A DNA stretch of 64,000 bases from Clostridia bacterium (GTDB taxonomy: Bacteria; Bacillota; Clostridia; Oscillospirales; Acutalibacteraceae). The notes below the pieces were generated by a model that was given only the letters and a program-made list of their open reading frames with translations, did not search any database and had not been told where the DNA came from. Every line of letters begins with the position of its first letter. The first letter of the stretch is position 1. Made by a program: the position numbers and the translations under genes. Shown piece after piece: positions 45,362-53,608 of this stretch. The stretch covers positions 1-64,000 of the forward strand of contig JAFTYU010000030.1 in NCBI GenBank assembly GCA_017461235.1, written 5' to 3'.

Positions 45362-45530
45362 AACCGGAAAACCGCATAAATACTGGGTTTTGGGCACATT
45401 TTTAGAGTAGAGAAAAGGAGTAAAATATATGAAAGCAACTGGAATAGTTCGTAGAATGGAGGATTTAGGCAGGGTTGTTATTCCTAAAGAGATCAGAAGG
45501 AAATTAAGAATCCGTGAAGGTGACCCTTAG
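45362..45530 (+). pseudogene. SpoVT-leader scar, copy B (CGCATAAA element then truncated spoVT 5' end)
   Basis: Here the order is reversed. The element ACCGCATAAATACTGGGTTTTGGGC (starts near 45371; cited only for its key parts CGCATAAA and GGGTTTT) comes first, then AAAAGGAG, then a 33-codon start of the SpoVT-like gene (45429-45530). It reads MKATGIVRRMEDLGRVVIPK, continues as in the intact gene to EGDP, and stops at TAG where the intact gene has TTG. The remainder of the gene is absent. The stretch 45195-45361 holds no supported gene. Confidence 0.82.
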
Positions 45531-45607
45531 GATACAACATTGACACATTTCGACAAGTTTTGCTTTTCTATACATAGTGTTGTAAAAAGATATAAGGTAT
45601 AAAAAAG

Positions 45608-45634
45608 AAAGCGGAGTGAAATTCACTCCGCTTT
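45608..45634. terminator. GCGGAGTG hairpin overlapping the end of a minus-strand gene
   Basis: Stem AAAGCGGAGTGAA / TTCACTCCGCTTT. The stop codon (TGA, 45623-45625) and last codons of the adjacent minus-strand gene lie inside the stem. Related to the GCGAGGTG stems nearby. Confidence 0.7.
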
Positions 45635-46564
45635 ACCTTTGGGCTCCATTACGATAGTATAGATTGTTTCGGTATAGTCATCCCCTGACAAATATGTTAT
45701 ATTGATATTTCCTTTTCTGTTAAAACCACCACTAACTACAAAATCTGCTACAACAGGTGAAACATTTTCCAACCTATATTCTCTATAGTATTGGTCTTTA
45801 TCAAAAATATCCTCTACTATTATAAAGTGTTCGCCATCTCTATAATCAGCATAAACAACACAATCATCCTCTACATCAATAACATAATAAAATATTTTTG
45901 AAATTTCGCCGGTTTCCAAATCATAAAACTTCGCATAATTTGTTGACAATCCAGTCCCCATTTGAACAGATATACCGACAACATCGGTATCTACACAGAG
46001 TCTTTCAGGCCGTGGTCTTAAATTGTTTTCATAATCCAGAATTTTACCTTTATAGTCAGTAATTTCGTATGAATATGTTTTATCTTTTTCTTGAGTAATC
46101 ATTGAATGGGTAATCAAATATGAATTCCATAATTCATATCGGTTTATACTCTTAATGGAGCCACAATACTGACCAAGATGACCACAATCATCCTTATCAA
46201 AAATGCCCTCAACAATAACATACTCACCATTATACTGTGTAAGCTCCTCAAAAAAGCCTGTGTTTTCGCCCAGTTCAATCCAAATGGAATTACCTATACT
46301 ATATTTTAAATCTTCTTTGCTGAGAGTTATACAACACTTTTCAAAGCCATAACTGCTTACACCAATTACTCTGACAAATTCACCATCGTATTTTTCAGGA
46401 GTAGTAATAAGTTGCAACATAGTTGCATCTTTGGCATTTTGGTTGTCAGAACCGGACTTTCCTTTGTTATTATAACTTTTAATACCAAAGAACACTACAA
46501 AAACAATTGCTACCACGATAAAAACAGAAAGAGAAATAGTTAATATTCGTTTTTTGTTTTTCAC
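45623..46564 (-). CDS. Membrane-anchored protein with OB-like domain, function unknown
   Basis: A 313-residue protein started at a GTG with GGCGGTG upstream. A basic N-terminus and one transmembrane or signal-anchor segment (about residues 7-29, LTISLSVFIVVAIVFVVFFG) are followed by an extracellular part. Residues about 48-135 (ITTPEKYDGEFVRVIGVSS, GEYVIVEGIFDKDDCGH) have the strand pattern of an OB-fold nucleic-acid- or ligand-binding domain. The C-terminal 150 residues are beta-rich, with YDLETGEISKIFYYV-type strands. No enzyme motif is visible. It lies between scars B and C. Confidence 0.62.
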   Translation of the reverse strand: MKNKKRILTISLSVFIVVAIVFVVFFGIKSYNNKGKSGSDNQNAKDATMLQLITTPEKYDGEFVRVIGVSSYGFEKCCITLSKEDLKYSIGNSIWIELGENTGFFEELTQYNGEYVIVEGIFDKDDCGHLGQYCGSIKSINRYELWNSYLITHSMITQEKDKTYSYEITDYKGKILDYENNLRPRPERLCVDTDVVGISVQMGTGLSTNYAKFYDLETGEISKIFYYVIDVEDDCVVYADYRDGEHFIIVEDIFDKDQYYREYRLENVSPVVADFVVSGGFNRKGNINITYLSGDDYTETIYTIVMEPKGKAE

Positions 46565-46604
46565 AAAATCACCGCCTTTAATTTATCATATCATATTTAA
46601 TTTC

Positions 46605-46800
46605 AAAAGTAAATTCACACAGTATGAATTCCCTTTAATCACAAATACTAACAACATAATTTGACTTTAAGGAGAAAGATATATATGAAAGCAACAGGTA
46701 TTGTACGTCGCATAGAGGCTGGTGTTATAATAACACCAAAGCCAGAAAGACCGCATAAACACTAGAGTCTTGGTTGGATTTTATCCGGCTCAACTTACGA
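46605..46800 (+). repeat. SpoVT-leader scar, copy C
   Basis: The leader 46605-46684 shares AAAAGTAAATTC...CAGTAT with copy D and the loop AATACTAACAACA; its arms pair imperfectly around AAGGAG (46668-46674 region). The stub 46685-46765 reads MKATGIVRRIEAGVIITPKP and ends PHKH before TAG. The CGCATAAACAC element start lies inside the stub's end (46752-46764). The part after the element has decayed compared with A and D. Bases 46565-46918 otherwise hold only the hairpin at 46817. Confidence 0.75.
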
Positions 46801-46816
46801 AAAAGAAAATTTATAG

Positions 46817-46847
46817 CAACAGCGAGGTGAATTTCACCTCGCTGTTG
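46817..46847. repeat. CAGCGAGGTG hairpin of the array
   Basis: Stem CAACAGCGAGGTGA / TCACCTCGCTGTTG with a three-base loop. There is no clear T run on either strand, so termination is uncertain. It lies 71 bases beyond the stop of the TIR-LRR gene. Confidence 0.65.
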
Positions 46848-46918
46848 TGGCATGTTATAGTGTTTATTTATGGCATACAAGGGAAAGGGGTTAAAGATAA
46901 AGATGTAAACATGGCATT

Positions 46919-49900
46919 TTATAGCCAATGAATCGTCACCTGCGACAAGTCAACCCCGCTGAAAATACGCTCAAGATCATCCTCAAACCGACGAGAAATG
47001 GTGATCTCTTTGAGTCCCGTGCAACCGCCAAAAGCATCATTGCCGATGGTTTTGACCGAAGCGGGAATGGTGACCGATGCCAAAGATGAGCAACCATCAA
47101 AGACCCACCGTCCGATTGTTGTCACCCCATCAGGGATGGTGACCGACACCAAAGATGTGCAACCCTCAAAAGCACTCTCTTCAACGGTCGTCACACCGAC
47201 AGGAATCGTGATCGCCATCAAGCTATTACAATCTTTAAAAGCGCTATCCTTGATCACCTGACAACGCTTGGATATGGTGATCGAAGTAAGAGAGGTGCAA
47301 CTCTTAAAGGCGCTCATACCGATTTCCCTCACATTGTCGGGGATGGTAACCGATGCCAGAGAGATGCAACTCTTAAAGGCGCTCATACCGATTTCCCTCA
47401 CATTGTCGGGGATGGTAACCAATGTCAGAGAGGTGCATTCCGTAAAAGCACCTCCTTTGATTGTTGTCACACTGTTGGGGATGGTGATCGATGTGAGAGA
47501 GGCGCAACCCTCAAAGGCGCACCGTTCGATTTTTGTCACACCGCCGGGAATAATGATTGATTCCAAAGAGGGACAACCACAGAATGCCTTCTCCCCGATT
47601 GTCCTTACACCGTCAGGGATGGTGATTGAACTCAGAGAGGTGCAACCCTCAAAGGCGCTTTCTTCGATGGTCGTCACACTGGCGGGAATCGCGACTGATG
47701 TCAGAGAGGTGCATTCCATAAAAGCACCTCCTTTGATTGTTGTCACACTGTTGGGGATGGTGATCGAACTCAAAGAGGGACAATCCCTGAAGACCCACCG
47801 CTTAATTTCTATCACACCGTCGGGGATAATAGCCGACGTCAGAGAGGTGCAGCCGTGAAAGGCCCATTCTCCGATTATTGTCACACCGTCAGGAATGGCG
47901 ATTGATATCAGAGAGGCGCATCTCGAAAAGGCATTCCCACCGATTATTGTCACGCTATCAGGCAGAGTAACCGATGACAGAGCAGTGCAACGTTCAAAAG
48001 CGCTTGAATCAATTGTCGTCACGCCATCGGGGATAGTAATTGATTGCAAAGAGATACAATCTTGGAAGGCCCCCCATCCTATTTTTTTCACATCGTCGGG
48101 AAAGGCGATCTGTTCCACAAGCTTACGCCTGTTTTCGGGAAGCGTATCCTTTGTAACCGTCACCGTCCCGGGCGGTACGGCGAAAACTTTGTCTTCTCCT
48201 CTCACGTCGGCATATTGCACAACTGCCTCGGGCACCCCTAGATAGGTGGCAGAATATCCCGGTGGACAATTGATAATGCGGTACAAAAGCCGACAATCGG
48301 AAAATACGCCTTCTCCGATTTCCGTCACATCGTTAGGGAGGGTAACCGATACTAGCGATGTGCAACTTTCAAAGGCACTTCGTCCGATTGTTATCACGCC
48401 GTTTGGAATCGTGACCGATGTCAAAGAGGTGCAACCCTCAAAGGCACTCACTTCAATTATCCTCACACTATCGGGGATGTTGACTGATGTCAGAGATATA
48501 CAGTCCTTAAACGCTCTCAATCTAATGATCTTCACACTATCGGGAAAGACAATCTGTTCCACGAGCTTACGTCTGTTTTCAGGAAGCATATCCTTTGTAA
48601 CCGTCACCGTCCCGGGCGGTACAACGAACACTTTCTCCTCCTCTTTCACATCGGCATATTGCACGACCTCCTCTGGCGCCCCCAGATAGGAAGCGGAATA
48701 TATCAGTGGGCAGTTAATGATGCGGCGCAAAAGCCAACAATCTGCAAACGCGCTCTCTCCGATTTCCGTTACACCGTCTGGGATGATAACCGACACCAGC
48801 GAAGTGCAACTTTTAAAAGCACATCGTCCGATTGTTATCACACCGTTTGGAATCGTGACCGATGCCAAAGAGGTGCACCCCTCAAAGGCACTCGCTTCAA
48901 TTACCCTCACACTATCGGGAATGTTGACCGATGTCAGAGAGATACAACCCCGAAAAACACTTGCTCCGATTTCTGTCACACCGTTGGGAATCGTAATCGA
49001 TACCAAAGAGATGCAATCCTTAAAGGCCCATTCTCCGATTTTCGTCACACCATCGGGAATCGTAATCGATGCCAAAGAGGCACAATCAGCAAAAGCCATC
49101 CAATCAATTGTTGTCATACCATCAGGGATGGTAACTGATATCAGCGAGGTGCAACCCCAAAAAACACTCTCTTCGATTTTCGTCACACCGTTAGGGATGA
49201 TGACAGACGTCAAAGAGGTACAACCCCAAAAGGCTCCCCTCTCTATTATTGTCGCACTATCTGGAATGGTGACCGTTGTTAGAGAAGAGCATTCCATAAA
49301 GGCTCTCTCTCCGATTGTTGTCACACTGTTGGGAATGATAACCGATGCCAACGCAGTACAACCCCGGAAGGCCTTCTCTCCGATTGTCATCAAACCATGA
49401 GGAATCGTGACCGATATCAAAGAGGTGCAACCCCGAAAAGCATCCATTCCTATTGTTGTCACATTATCGGAAATGGTGACCGCTGTCAGAGAAGTACAAT
49501 CGACAAAAGTCCTCTTTTCGATTGTCGTCACGCTGTCTGGCAAACAAATGGTGCTGTGAAAATACAAAAATGCCCTTTTGGTAACAAACAACCCATTCTC
49601 CCGCTTCCATCGTTCATCGACTGTTGCGAAATTTTCAGGAATATATACACATCGCACATGACGATCGTTGATAGCAAGCGGTTCGATGTCTTTTTTATCC
49701 GTCGGCGAGAAAAACAATCCGCACATTTTCTTGCAGGATTTTTGCGGCAGGACGGTTTCCAGTCGTTCTTTATCATACGGAGCGGCGACAACGCCAGTAT
49801 ATTCACCGCCGAGTTCGCTGAACATCTCGTGGGAATACAGCCCGAGTTCATCCTCAAACGCCGTCGGCATACGTCCAAACACACCTTGACCACATTCTTT

Positions 49901-51667
49901 CCACGACTTCGCCTCGGCTATGTTAAAGCAACGGGGATAGATATCTTCGCTGTCGGTTGCCATTGTATCGCCCGTGAAGAACAATTCGCAGAGTCCGCGG
50001 CGCACGCCGACAAGATCGGCACTCACAAACAGCGCTTCGCCGTTCACGCGATCGGTAATCTCGGCAGCGGTATTGAAACGTCCGAAGATCCAGCACACAT
50101 CGCGCGTAAGAGCAAGCGCTTTGGCAAAGTATGGCTTGTCTTTTATGGTGTCTAGTGTCAACAATAAAGGCTCATAGAGTTCATATTCCGGCACATACCA
50201 GAACAACGGCCCATACGGCGGATAGGTACCATCAGTGGATTTTTGTATAATATCCCGCAATAGAGCGCACTGCGCCTGTTCCTTGTGTTCCGACATCTCT
50301 TTGCACGCTTCGAAAAAGAGCGTATACTCGTAAATACCCTGGTTCATCAGTAAATTATATAATTGTGTGATGACATCCTCTGTCAGACGATCATCCACAT
50401 ATATAAGAAATGCTTTAAGCGTTTCTGTGAAATACTCATCAGCATAATGCGAAAACAACTCAAGTAGTTTCTTTTTGGATTTTATCGTTCCTCTTTTTGA
50501 GAAAATCCGCTTGAAATAGTGCTCAGCCAGCCGCTTGCTCCACTTTTGAACAGAATCAACATCGCGCGCCACGCCGACGCCGTCTTTATGCATACGGATC
50601 AGTTTTTCCATTGCCTCAGCAAGATCCTCTTCGGCGGCAGTTTCAATCAATTCAACTGCTCGTTCGCGATCCACTTCCATATCGATACCTTCGAGATATG
50701 CAAGACCGATCAAAAACGCATGTTCAGGAGTATCAACGACATCGTATTTGATTTTTTTAATCGCTGCCATCAATCGCTCGTGAAATTTCACATCATCATA
50801 ACGGATATACTCGTCTGCTTCTAACCGTGACGGTGCATCTTTGCCGGCATCTTCCATTTCGACGGCAAAGATTTGTGTCCCTTTTTCAGAACGTTTTCTT
50901 TTGGCTTCGGGTAATTCGTTAGAAATGACAAAATTGTCTACTTCTTTGCCTTTTTCGTCAAGTCTCTTTTTAAAGAGCTGTTTTGTAACAAGCAAGGTGA
51001 ACAGTTTGCAGTCGTCCAACGCTTTTTCAATATTTGCTTTGAAGCTTTCGCCCGGTGTCAGGAATTCGTCAAACCAGATTGCGAAGTCACGGCAATCGGG
51101 AATGCTGTGAATTAGGCGCATCAGTGTATTGGCGTAGGCGCGGTCTACTTTTCGATAACTCAAAAAGATATAGGCACAAAACGCATGTCGAATGCGATCT
51201 GCCAACTCTTTGCTGATCAGCACCGATTCCAGATACTTTTTGAGTTTTTCTTCATAGGGAATTTCGGTTTGATCATTGCTGAGCGGATTCAGATATTGCA
51301 ACTCACCGAATCTTGCAGAATACAACTCATCATCCACCGCTTCCCTCAAGATCGGCAACACAGGAATATGCTTATCCAATGCATACGGAATATCCTCGTC
51401 CATCGCGCGGTTGGGTGTTGTCAGTAGTTTTTTTGTGATAGGAATCACGAACAAGTTACTTCTCCCGAGGTCGAGATCTTTTTGATTGCCTACAATTTTC
51501 TCGGACATATCTTCGGTATAATAAATAGCACAATCATGTGTCTTGAAAATATCTCTGCAAACAATTTCAAAGCATGCATCAAAATCATCGGGATGGCAAG
51601 TAAACCATACACGAGGTTTTTTGTCCACATCTTCATTATTTTTTGGCTTTATGTTAATTGTTACCAT
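46919..51667 (-). CDS. TIR-like/Sel1/leucine-rich-repeat giant protein
   Basis: A 1582-residue protein with no signal or membrane segment, so probably cytosolic. Residues about 18-150 are a TIR-like domain (RVWFTCHPDD, then PYALDKHIPVLPIL). Residues about 162-300 are a second, clearer TIR domain: AYIFLSYRKVDRAYANTL, WFDEFLTPGESFKANIEKAL, LFTLLVTKQLF, and SNELPEAKR, where the Glu is placed like the NADase catalytic Glu. About 310-390 is a Sel1-type repeat (AFLIGLAYLEGIDM, EAMEKLIRMHKDGVGVARD). A unique region runs to about 700. Some 36 BspA-type 23-residue LRR units fill about 707-1560, interrupted by two copies of an INCP...YSA linker. TIR plus repeats suggests a sensor/effector, perhaps in phage defence; this is inference. 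GAGGAG precedes the ATG. Confidence 0.83.
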   Translation of the reverse strand: MVTINIKPKNNEDVDKKPRVWFTCHPDDFDACFEIVCRDIFKTHDCAIYYTEDMSEKIVGNQKDLDLGRSNLFVIPITKKLLTTPNRAMDEDIPYALDKHIPVLPILREAVDDELYSARFGELQYLNPLSNDQTEIPYEEKLKKYLESVLISKELADRIRHAFCAYIFLSYRKVDRAYANTLMRLIHSIPDCRDFAIWFDEFLTPGESFKANIEKALDDCKLFTLLVTKQLFKKRLDEKGKEVDNFVISNELPEAKRKRSEKGTQIFAVEMEDAGKDAPSRLEADEYIRYDDVKFHERLMAAIKKIKYDVVDTPEHAFLIGLAYLEGIDMEVDRERAVELIETAAEEDLAEAMEKLIRMHKDGVGVARDVDSVQKWSKRLAEHYFKRIFSKRGTIKSKKKLLELFSHYADEYFTETLKAFLIYVDDRLTEDVITQLYNLLMNQGIYEYTLFFEACKEMSEHKEQAQCALLRDIIQKSTDGTYPPYGPLFWYVPEYELYEPLLLTLDTIKDKPYFAKALALTRDVCWIFGRFNTAAEITDRVNGEALFVSADLVGVRRGLCELFFTGDTMATDSEDIYPRCFNIAEAKSWKECGQGVFGRMPTAFEDELGLYSHEMFSELGGEYTGVVAAPYDKERLETVLPQKSCKKMCGLFFSPTDKKDIEPLAINDRHVRCVYIPENFATVDERWKRENGLFVTKRAFLYFHSTICLPDSVTTIEKRTFVDCTSLTAVTISDNVTTIGMDAFRGCTSLISVTIPHGLMTIGEKAFRGCTALASVIIPNSVTTIGERAFMECSSLTTVTIPDSATIIERGAFWGCTSLTSVIIPNGVTKIEESVFWGCTSLISVTIPDGMTTIDWMAFADCASLASITIPDGVTKIGEWAFKDCISLVSITIPNGVTEIGASVFRGCISLTSVNIPDSVRVIEASAFEGCTSLASVTIPNGVITIGRCAFKSCTSLVSVIIPDGVTEIGESAFADCWLLRRIINCPLIYSASYLGAPEEVVQYADVKEEEKVFVVPPGTVTVTKDMLPENRRKLVEQIVFPDSVKIIRLRAFKDCISLTSVNIPDSVRIIEVSAFEGCTSLTSVTIPNGVITIGRSAFESCTSLVSVTLPNDVTEIGEGVFSDCRLLYRIINCPPGYSATYLGVPEAVVQYADVRGEDKVFAVPPGTVTVTKDTLPENRRKLVEQIAFPDDVKKIGWGAFQDCISLQSITIPDGVTTIDSSAFERCTALSSVTLPDSVTIIGGNAFSRCASLISIAIPDGVTIIGEWAFHGCTSLTSAIIPDGVIEIKRWVFRDCPSLSSITIPNSVTTIKGGAFMECTSLTSVAIPASVTTIEESAFEGCTSLSSITIPDGVRTIGEKAFCGCPSLESIIIPGGVTKIERCAFEGCASLTSITIPNSVTTIKGGAFTECTSLTLVTIPDNVREIGMSAFKSCISLASVTIPDNVREIGMSAFKSCTSLTSITISKRCQVIKDSAFKDCNSLMAITIPVGVTTVEESAFEGCTSLVSVTIPDGVTTIGRWVFDGCSSLASVTIPASVKTIGNDAFGGCTGLKEITISRRFEDDLERIFSGVDLSQVTIHWL
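47296..47433 (-). repeat. 69-bp tandem duplication of one LRR unit
   Basis: Two adjacent 69-base units (one 23-residue LRR) share a 56-base stretch without a difference, in contrast to the more diverged neighbouring units, so this is a recent duplication inside the TIR-LRR gene. Confidence 0.85.
48100..48700 (-). repeat. Duplicated linker-LRR segment, 444-bp period
   Basis: The linker beginning TCTGTTCCAC at 48109 recurs at 48553. Both copies encode an INCP-YSA-YLG-PE-VVQYADV linker followed by VPPGTVTVTKD and ENRRKLVEQI. The offset of 444 bases (148 codons) keeps frame. Confidence 0.8.
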
Positions 51668-51770
51668 AACTTTGACTCCTCATGTATATCAATTATAGTT
51701 ATATTATTTTAGCGGTTATCAAGACATATATAGTTCAATATTTTTTGTTTATTATATCACAACCAAACTG

Positions 51771-52001
51771 AAAAGTAAATTCGTGCAGTATAAATCTCCT
51801 CCAATTACAAATACTAACAACACAATTTGTAATTTAAGGAGAAATGTATATATGAAAGCAACTGGGATTGTTAGAAGAATAGAGGAATGCGTTATAATAG
51901 GGCAAACCGTTGAAATGCGCATAAATACAAGGGTTTTACTGGTTTGCATCACTGAACGCATTGGTGTCAAAATCGGGTTTTTGGGCAGTTTTTATACATA
52001 G
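51771..52001 (+). repeat. SpoVT-leader scar, copy D
   Basis: The leader 51771-51851 again carries CAGTATAAATCTCCT, the loop AATACTAACAACAC and AAGGAGA. Its arms (51795-51810 / 51826-51841) differ from copies A and the intact gene but still pair, for example AATTACAAA with TTTGTAATT. The stub 51852-52001 begins MKATGIVRRIEE and then reads through the CGCATAAATAC element and the TTGGTGTCAAAA...GGGTTTTT part for 49 codons. Bases 51668-51770, upstream of the TIR-LRR start, hold only that gene's ribosome site and AT-rich sequence. Confidence 0.8.
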
Positions 52002-52002
52002 T

Positions 52003-52031
52003 AAAAGCGAGGTGAAATCCACCTCGCTTTT
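52003..52031. terminator. GCGAGGTG hairpin with ATGTCCC box
   Basis: Stem AAAAGCGAGGTG / CACCTCGCTTTT directly after scar D. It is followed by AATGTCCC and TTTTATC, matching the sequence after the hairpin at 40837. The next gene starts 75 bases later. Confidence 0.72.
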
Positions 52032-52106
52032 AATGTCCCATTTTTATCTCATATATCAGTTTATAATTTAAGAGCAACTATAAAACTGATGAAAAGAGGT
52101 TTGAAT

Positions 52107-53528
52107 ATGGGGTCTTGTGATTATATTATTGAAAACGGTATCCTTAAGAAATATGTCGGTGCCGGCGGTAACATTGTTATACCGGACGGGATCAGGAAAA
52201 TTGGCGAGCGTGCATTTATGGACCATACTAAAATCACCGGTATTATCTTTCCAAAGGGCCTGACAGAGATTGGCGATTGGGCGTTTTCCGGTTGCACCGG
52301 GATTACCGATATTGTGTTACCCGAAGGTGTAGCGGCCATCGGAGGTCGCGCTTTCGACAATTGCCGGAATCTGAAAACAATTGCATTTCCTGCCAGCATC
52401 TCTCTTTTGGGTAGCGGCCTTTTTACAAGGTGTAGGAGTATTAACCGCCTTTCCTTTTCCCAAGACAATCCGCAATTTTGCTCCGACGGGAATTGTATCA
52501 TTGACAAGGAAACAAACACCCTACTTATGGGATGTTCTTCCTCCACAATTCCAAACTATGTGAAAAAGATTGCAAGTTTTGCTTTTGATAGCTGTGAAGA
52601 GGTTATGAAGATCAACATTCCGCAGAGCGTTGAGAAAATTGATGCCAAGGCCTTTATCGACTGCACCGGCCTTACAAGTATAACAATCCCGTCCAGTATC
52701 AGGGAAATTGGATTTTGCGCCTTTATGGATTGCTCCGGACTTGAACAAATCTCTGTTGCAGAAAACAATCCGCGCTATCATTCCAATGGTAATTGTTTGA
52801 TTGAATCGGCAACAAGCACCGTGCTGGTAGGATGTAAAAACTCCATAATACCGGACTATATTTCCTGTATTGGATGCAGGGCTTTTGAAAACTGCGAAGA
52901 GCTTACGAACATATCAATTCCCGATAGCGTTACAAACATCGAATTTGAAGCGTTTAGAAATTGCAAAAAACTTAATAATGTAATACTTCCTGATAAACTG
53001 AAAAGCATTGGCAACTGTGCATTTATGAATTGCGTGGAACTTTCAGAAATAACGATTCCTGCTAGTGTTACGAGTCTTGGCAATTTTGCCTTCGCTTTTT
53101 GCACAAAATTAAAAACCGTTACCATTCTGGATGGTTTATCAAGCATAAGCTATCACGCGTTTGGCGGATGCACGGAGTTGGAACGCATTACCATTCCGGA
53201 TAGTGTCACACATATCAGAAGATATGCCTTTATCGACTGCAAAGCGCTCGCAAGTATTACCATCCCCAGTAACATTACGAATATTGAAACCAAATCGTTT
53301 GATGGGGAGGAGACATCAAAAAGTTACCCTTACATCCCTTCCAATGCGCCCAGCATTGAATCGCATGCCTTTAAGGGCTGCCCAAAACTCAATACAATAA
53401 TAATTTCGAAAAATGTTGCCCATATCGATAAGAAATCATTCGGAAAAAGGCGTACCATTCACACACCGGCAGGAAGCTATGCCGCACAATATGCAAAGGA
53501 AAATAACATACCGTTTGTAGCAGAATAA
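52107..53528 (+). CDS. BspA-type leucine-rich-repeat protein without signal peptide
   Basis: A 473-residue protein made almost wholly of LRR_5 units of about 23 residues (IGERAFMDHTKITGIIFPKG, VTNIEFEAFRNCKKLNNVI and so on). Two longer units contain the insert NPxxxSxGNCLI / VLVGC (residues about 120 and 230), a variation seen in intracellular and surface BspA relatives. There is no signal peptide, anchor or effector domain, unlike its two LRR neighbours. The ATG at 52107 has AAAAGAGG upstream; an ATG six codons earlier is possible. It lies exactly between scar D and the intact SpoVT leader. Confidence 0.8.
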   Translation: MGSCDYIIENGILKKYVGAGGNIVIPDGIRKIGERAFMDHTKITGIIFPKGLTEIGDWAFSGCTGITDIVLPEGVAAIGGRAFDNCRNLKTIAFPASISLLGSGLFTRCRSINRLSFSQDNPQFCSDGNCIIDKETNTLLMGCSSSTIPNYVKKIASFAFDSCEEVMKINIPQSVEKIDAKAFIDCTGLTSITIPSSIREIGFCAFMDCSGLEQISVAENNPRYHSNGNCLIESATSTVLVGCKNSIIPDYISCIGCRAFENCEELTNISIPDSVTNIEFEAFRNCKKLNNVILPDKLKSIGNCAFMNCVELSEITIPASVTSLGNFAFAFCTKLKTVTILDGLSSISYHAFGGCTELERITIPDSVTHIRRYAFIDCKALASITIPSNITNIETKSFDGEETSKSYPYIPSNAPSIESHAFKGCPKLNTIIISKNVAHIDKKSFGKRRTIHTPAGSYAAQYAKENNIPFVAE

Positions 53529-53539
53529 AATTTAATACA

Positions 53540-53608
53540 CAGTATAAATCTCCTTGTTTTACAGATACTAACAGTACAAATTTGTAAAGCAAGGAGATTT
53601 TATATATT
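53540..53608 (+). promoter_or_regulatory. Leader of the SpoVT-like gene with inverted repeat over the ribosome site
   Basis: AATCTCCTTGTTTTACA and TGTAAAGCAAGGAGATT form a 17-base inverted repeat (one G-T pair) around a loop with ATACTAACA. The 3' arm contains the ribosome site AAGGAG. TATAAA at 53543-53548 could be a -10 box; if so the transcript would start within the 5' arm and the inverted repeat might act as a DNA operator instead. The arms covary with copies C and D. Confidence 0.65.

Noticed and set aside
45194-45438. Two overlapping minus-strand frames of 63-67 codons
   Set aside because: No ribosome site, no family resemblance, and they run across the CGCATAAA element of scar B.
46998-49400. 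Long plus-strand frames opposite the TIR-LRR gene
   Set aside because: They are reverse shadows of the periodic LRR coding sequence; the minus-strand gene explains the periodicity and has a ribosome site and real domains.
47000-49500. Regularly spaced repeats that look CRISPR-like at first sight
   Set aside because: The 69-base period keeps codon phase and encodes 23-residue LRR units; there are no unique spacers of constant length and no cas genes.
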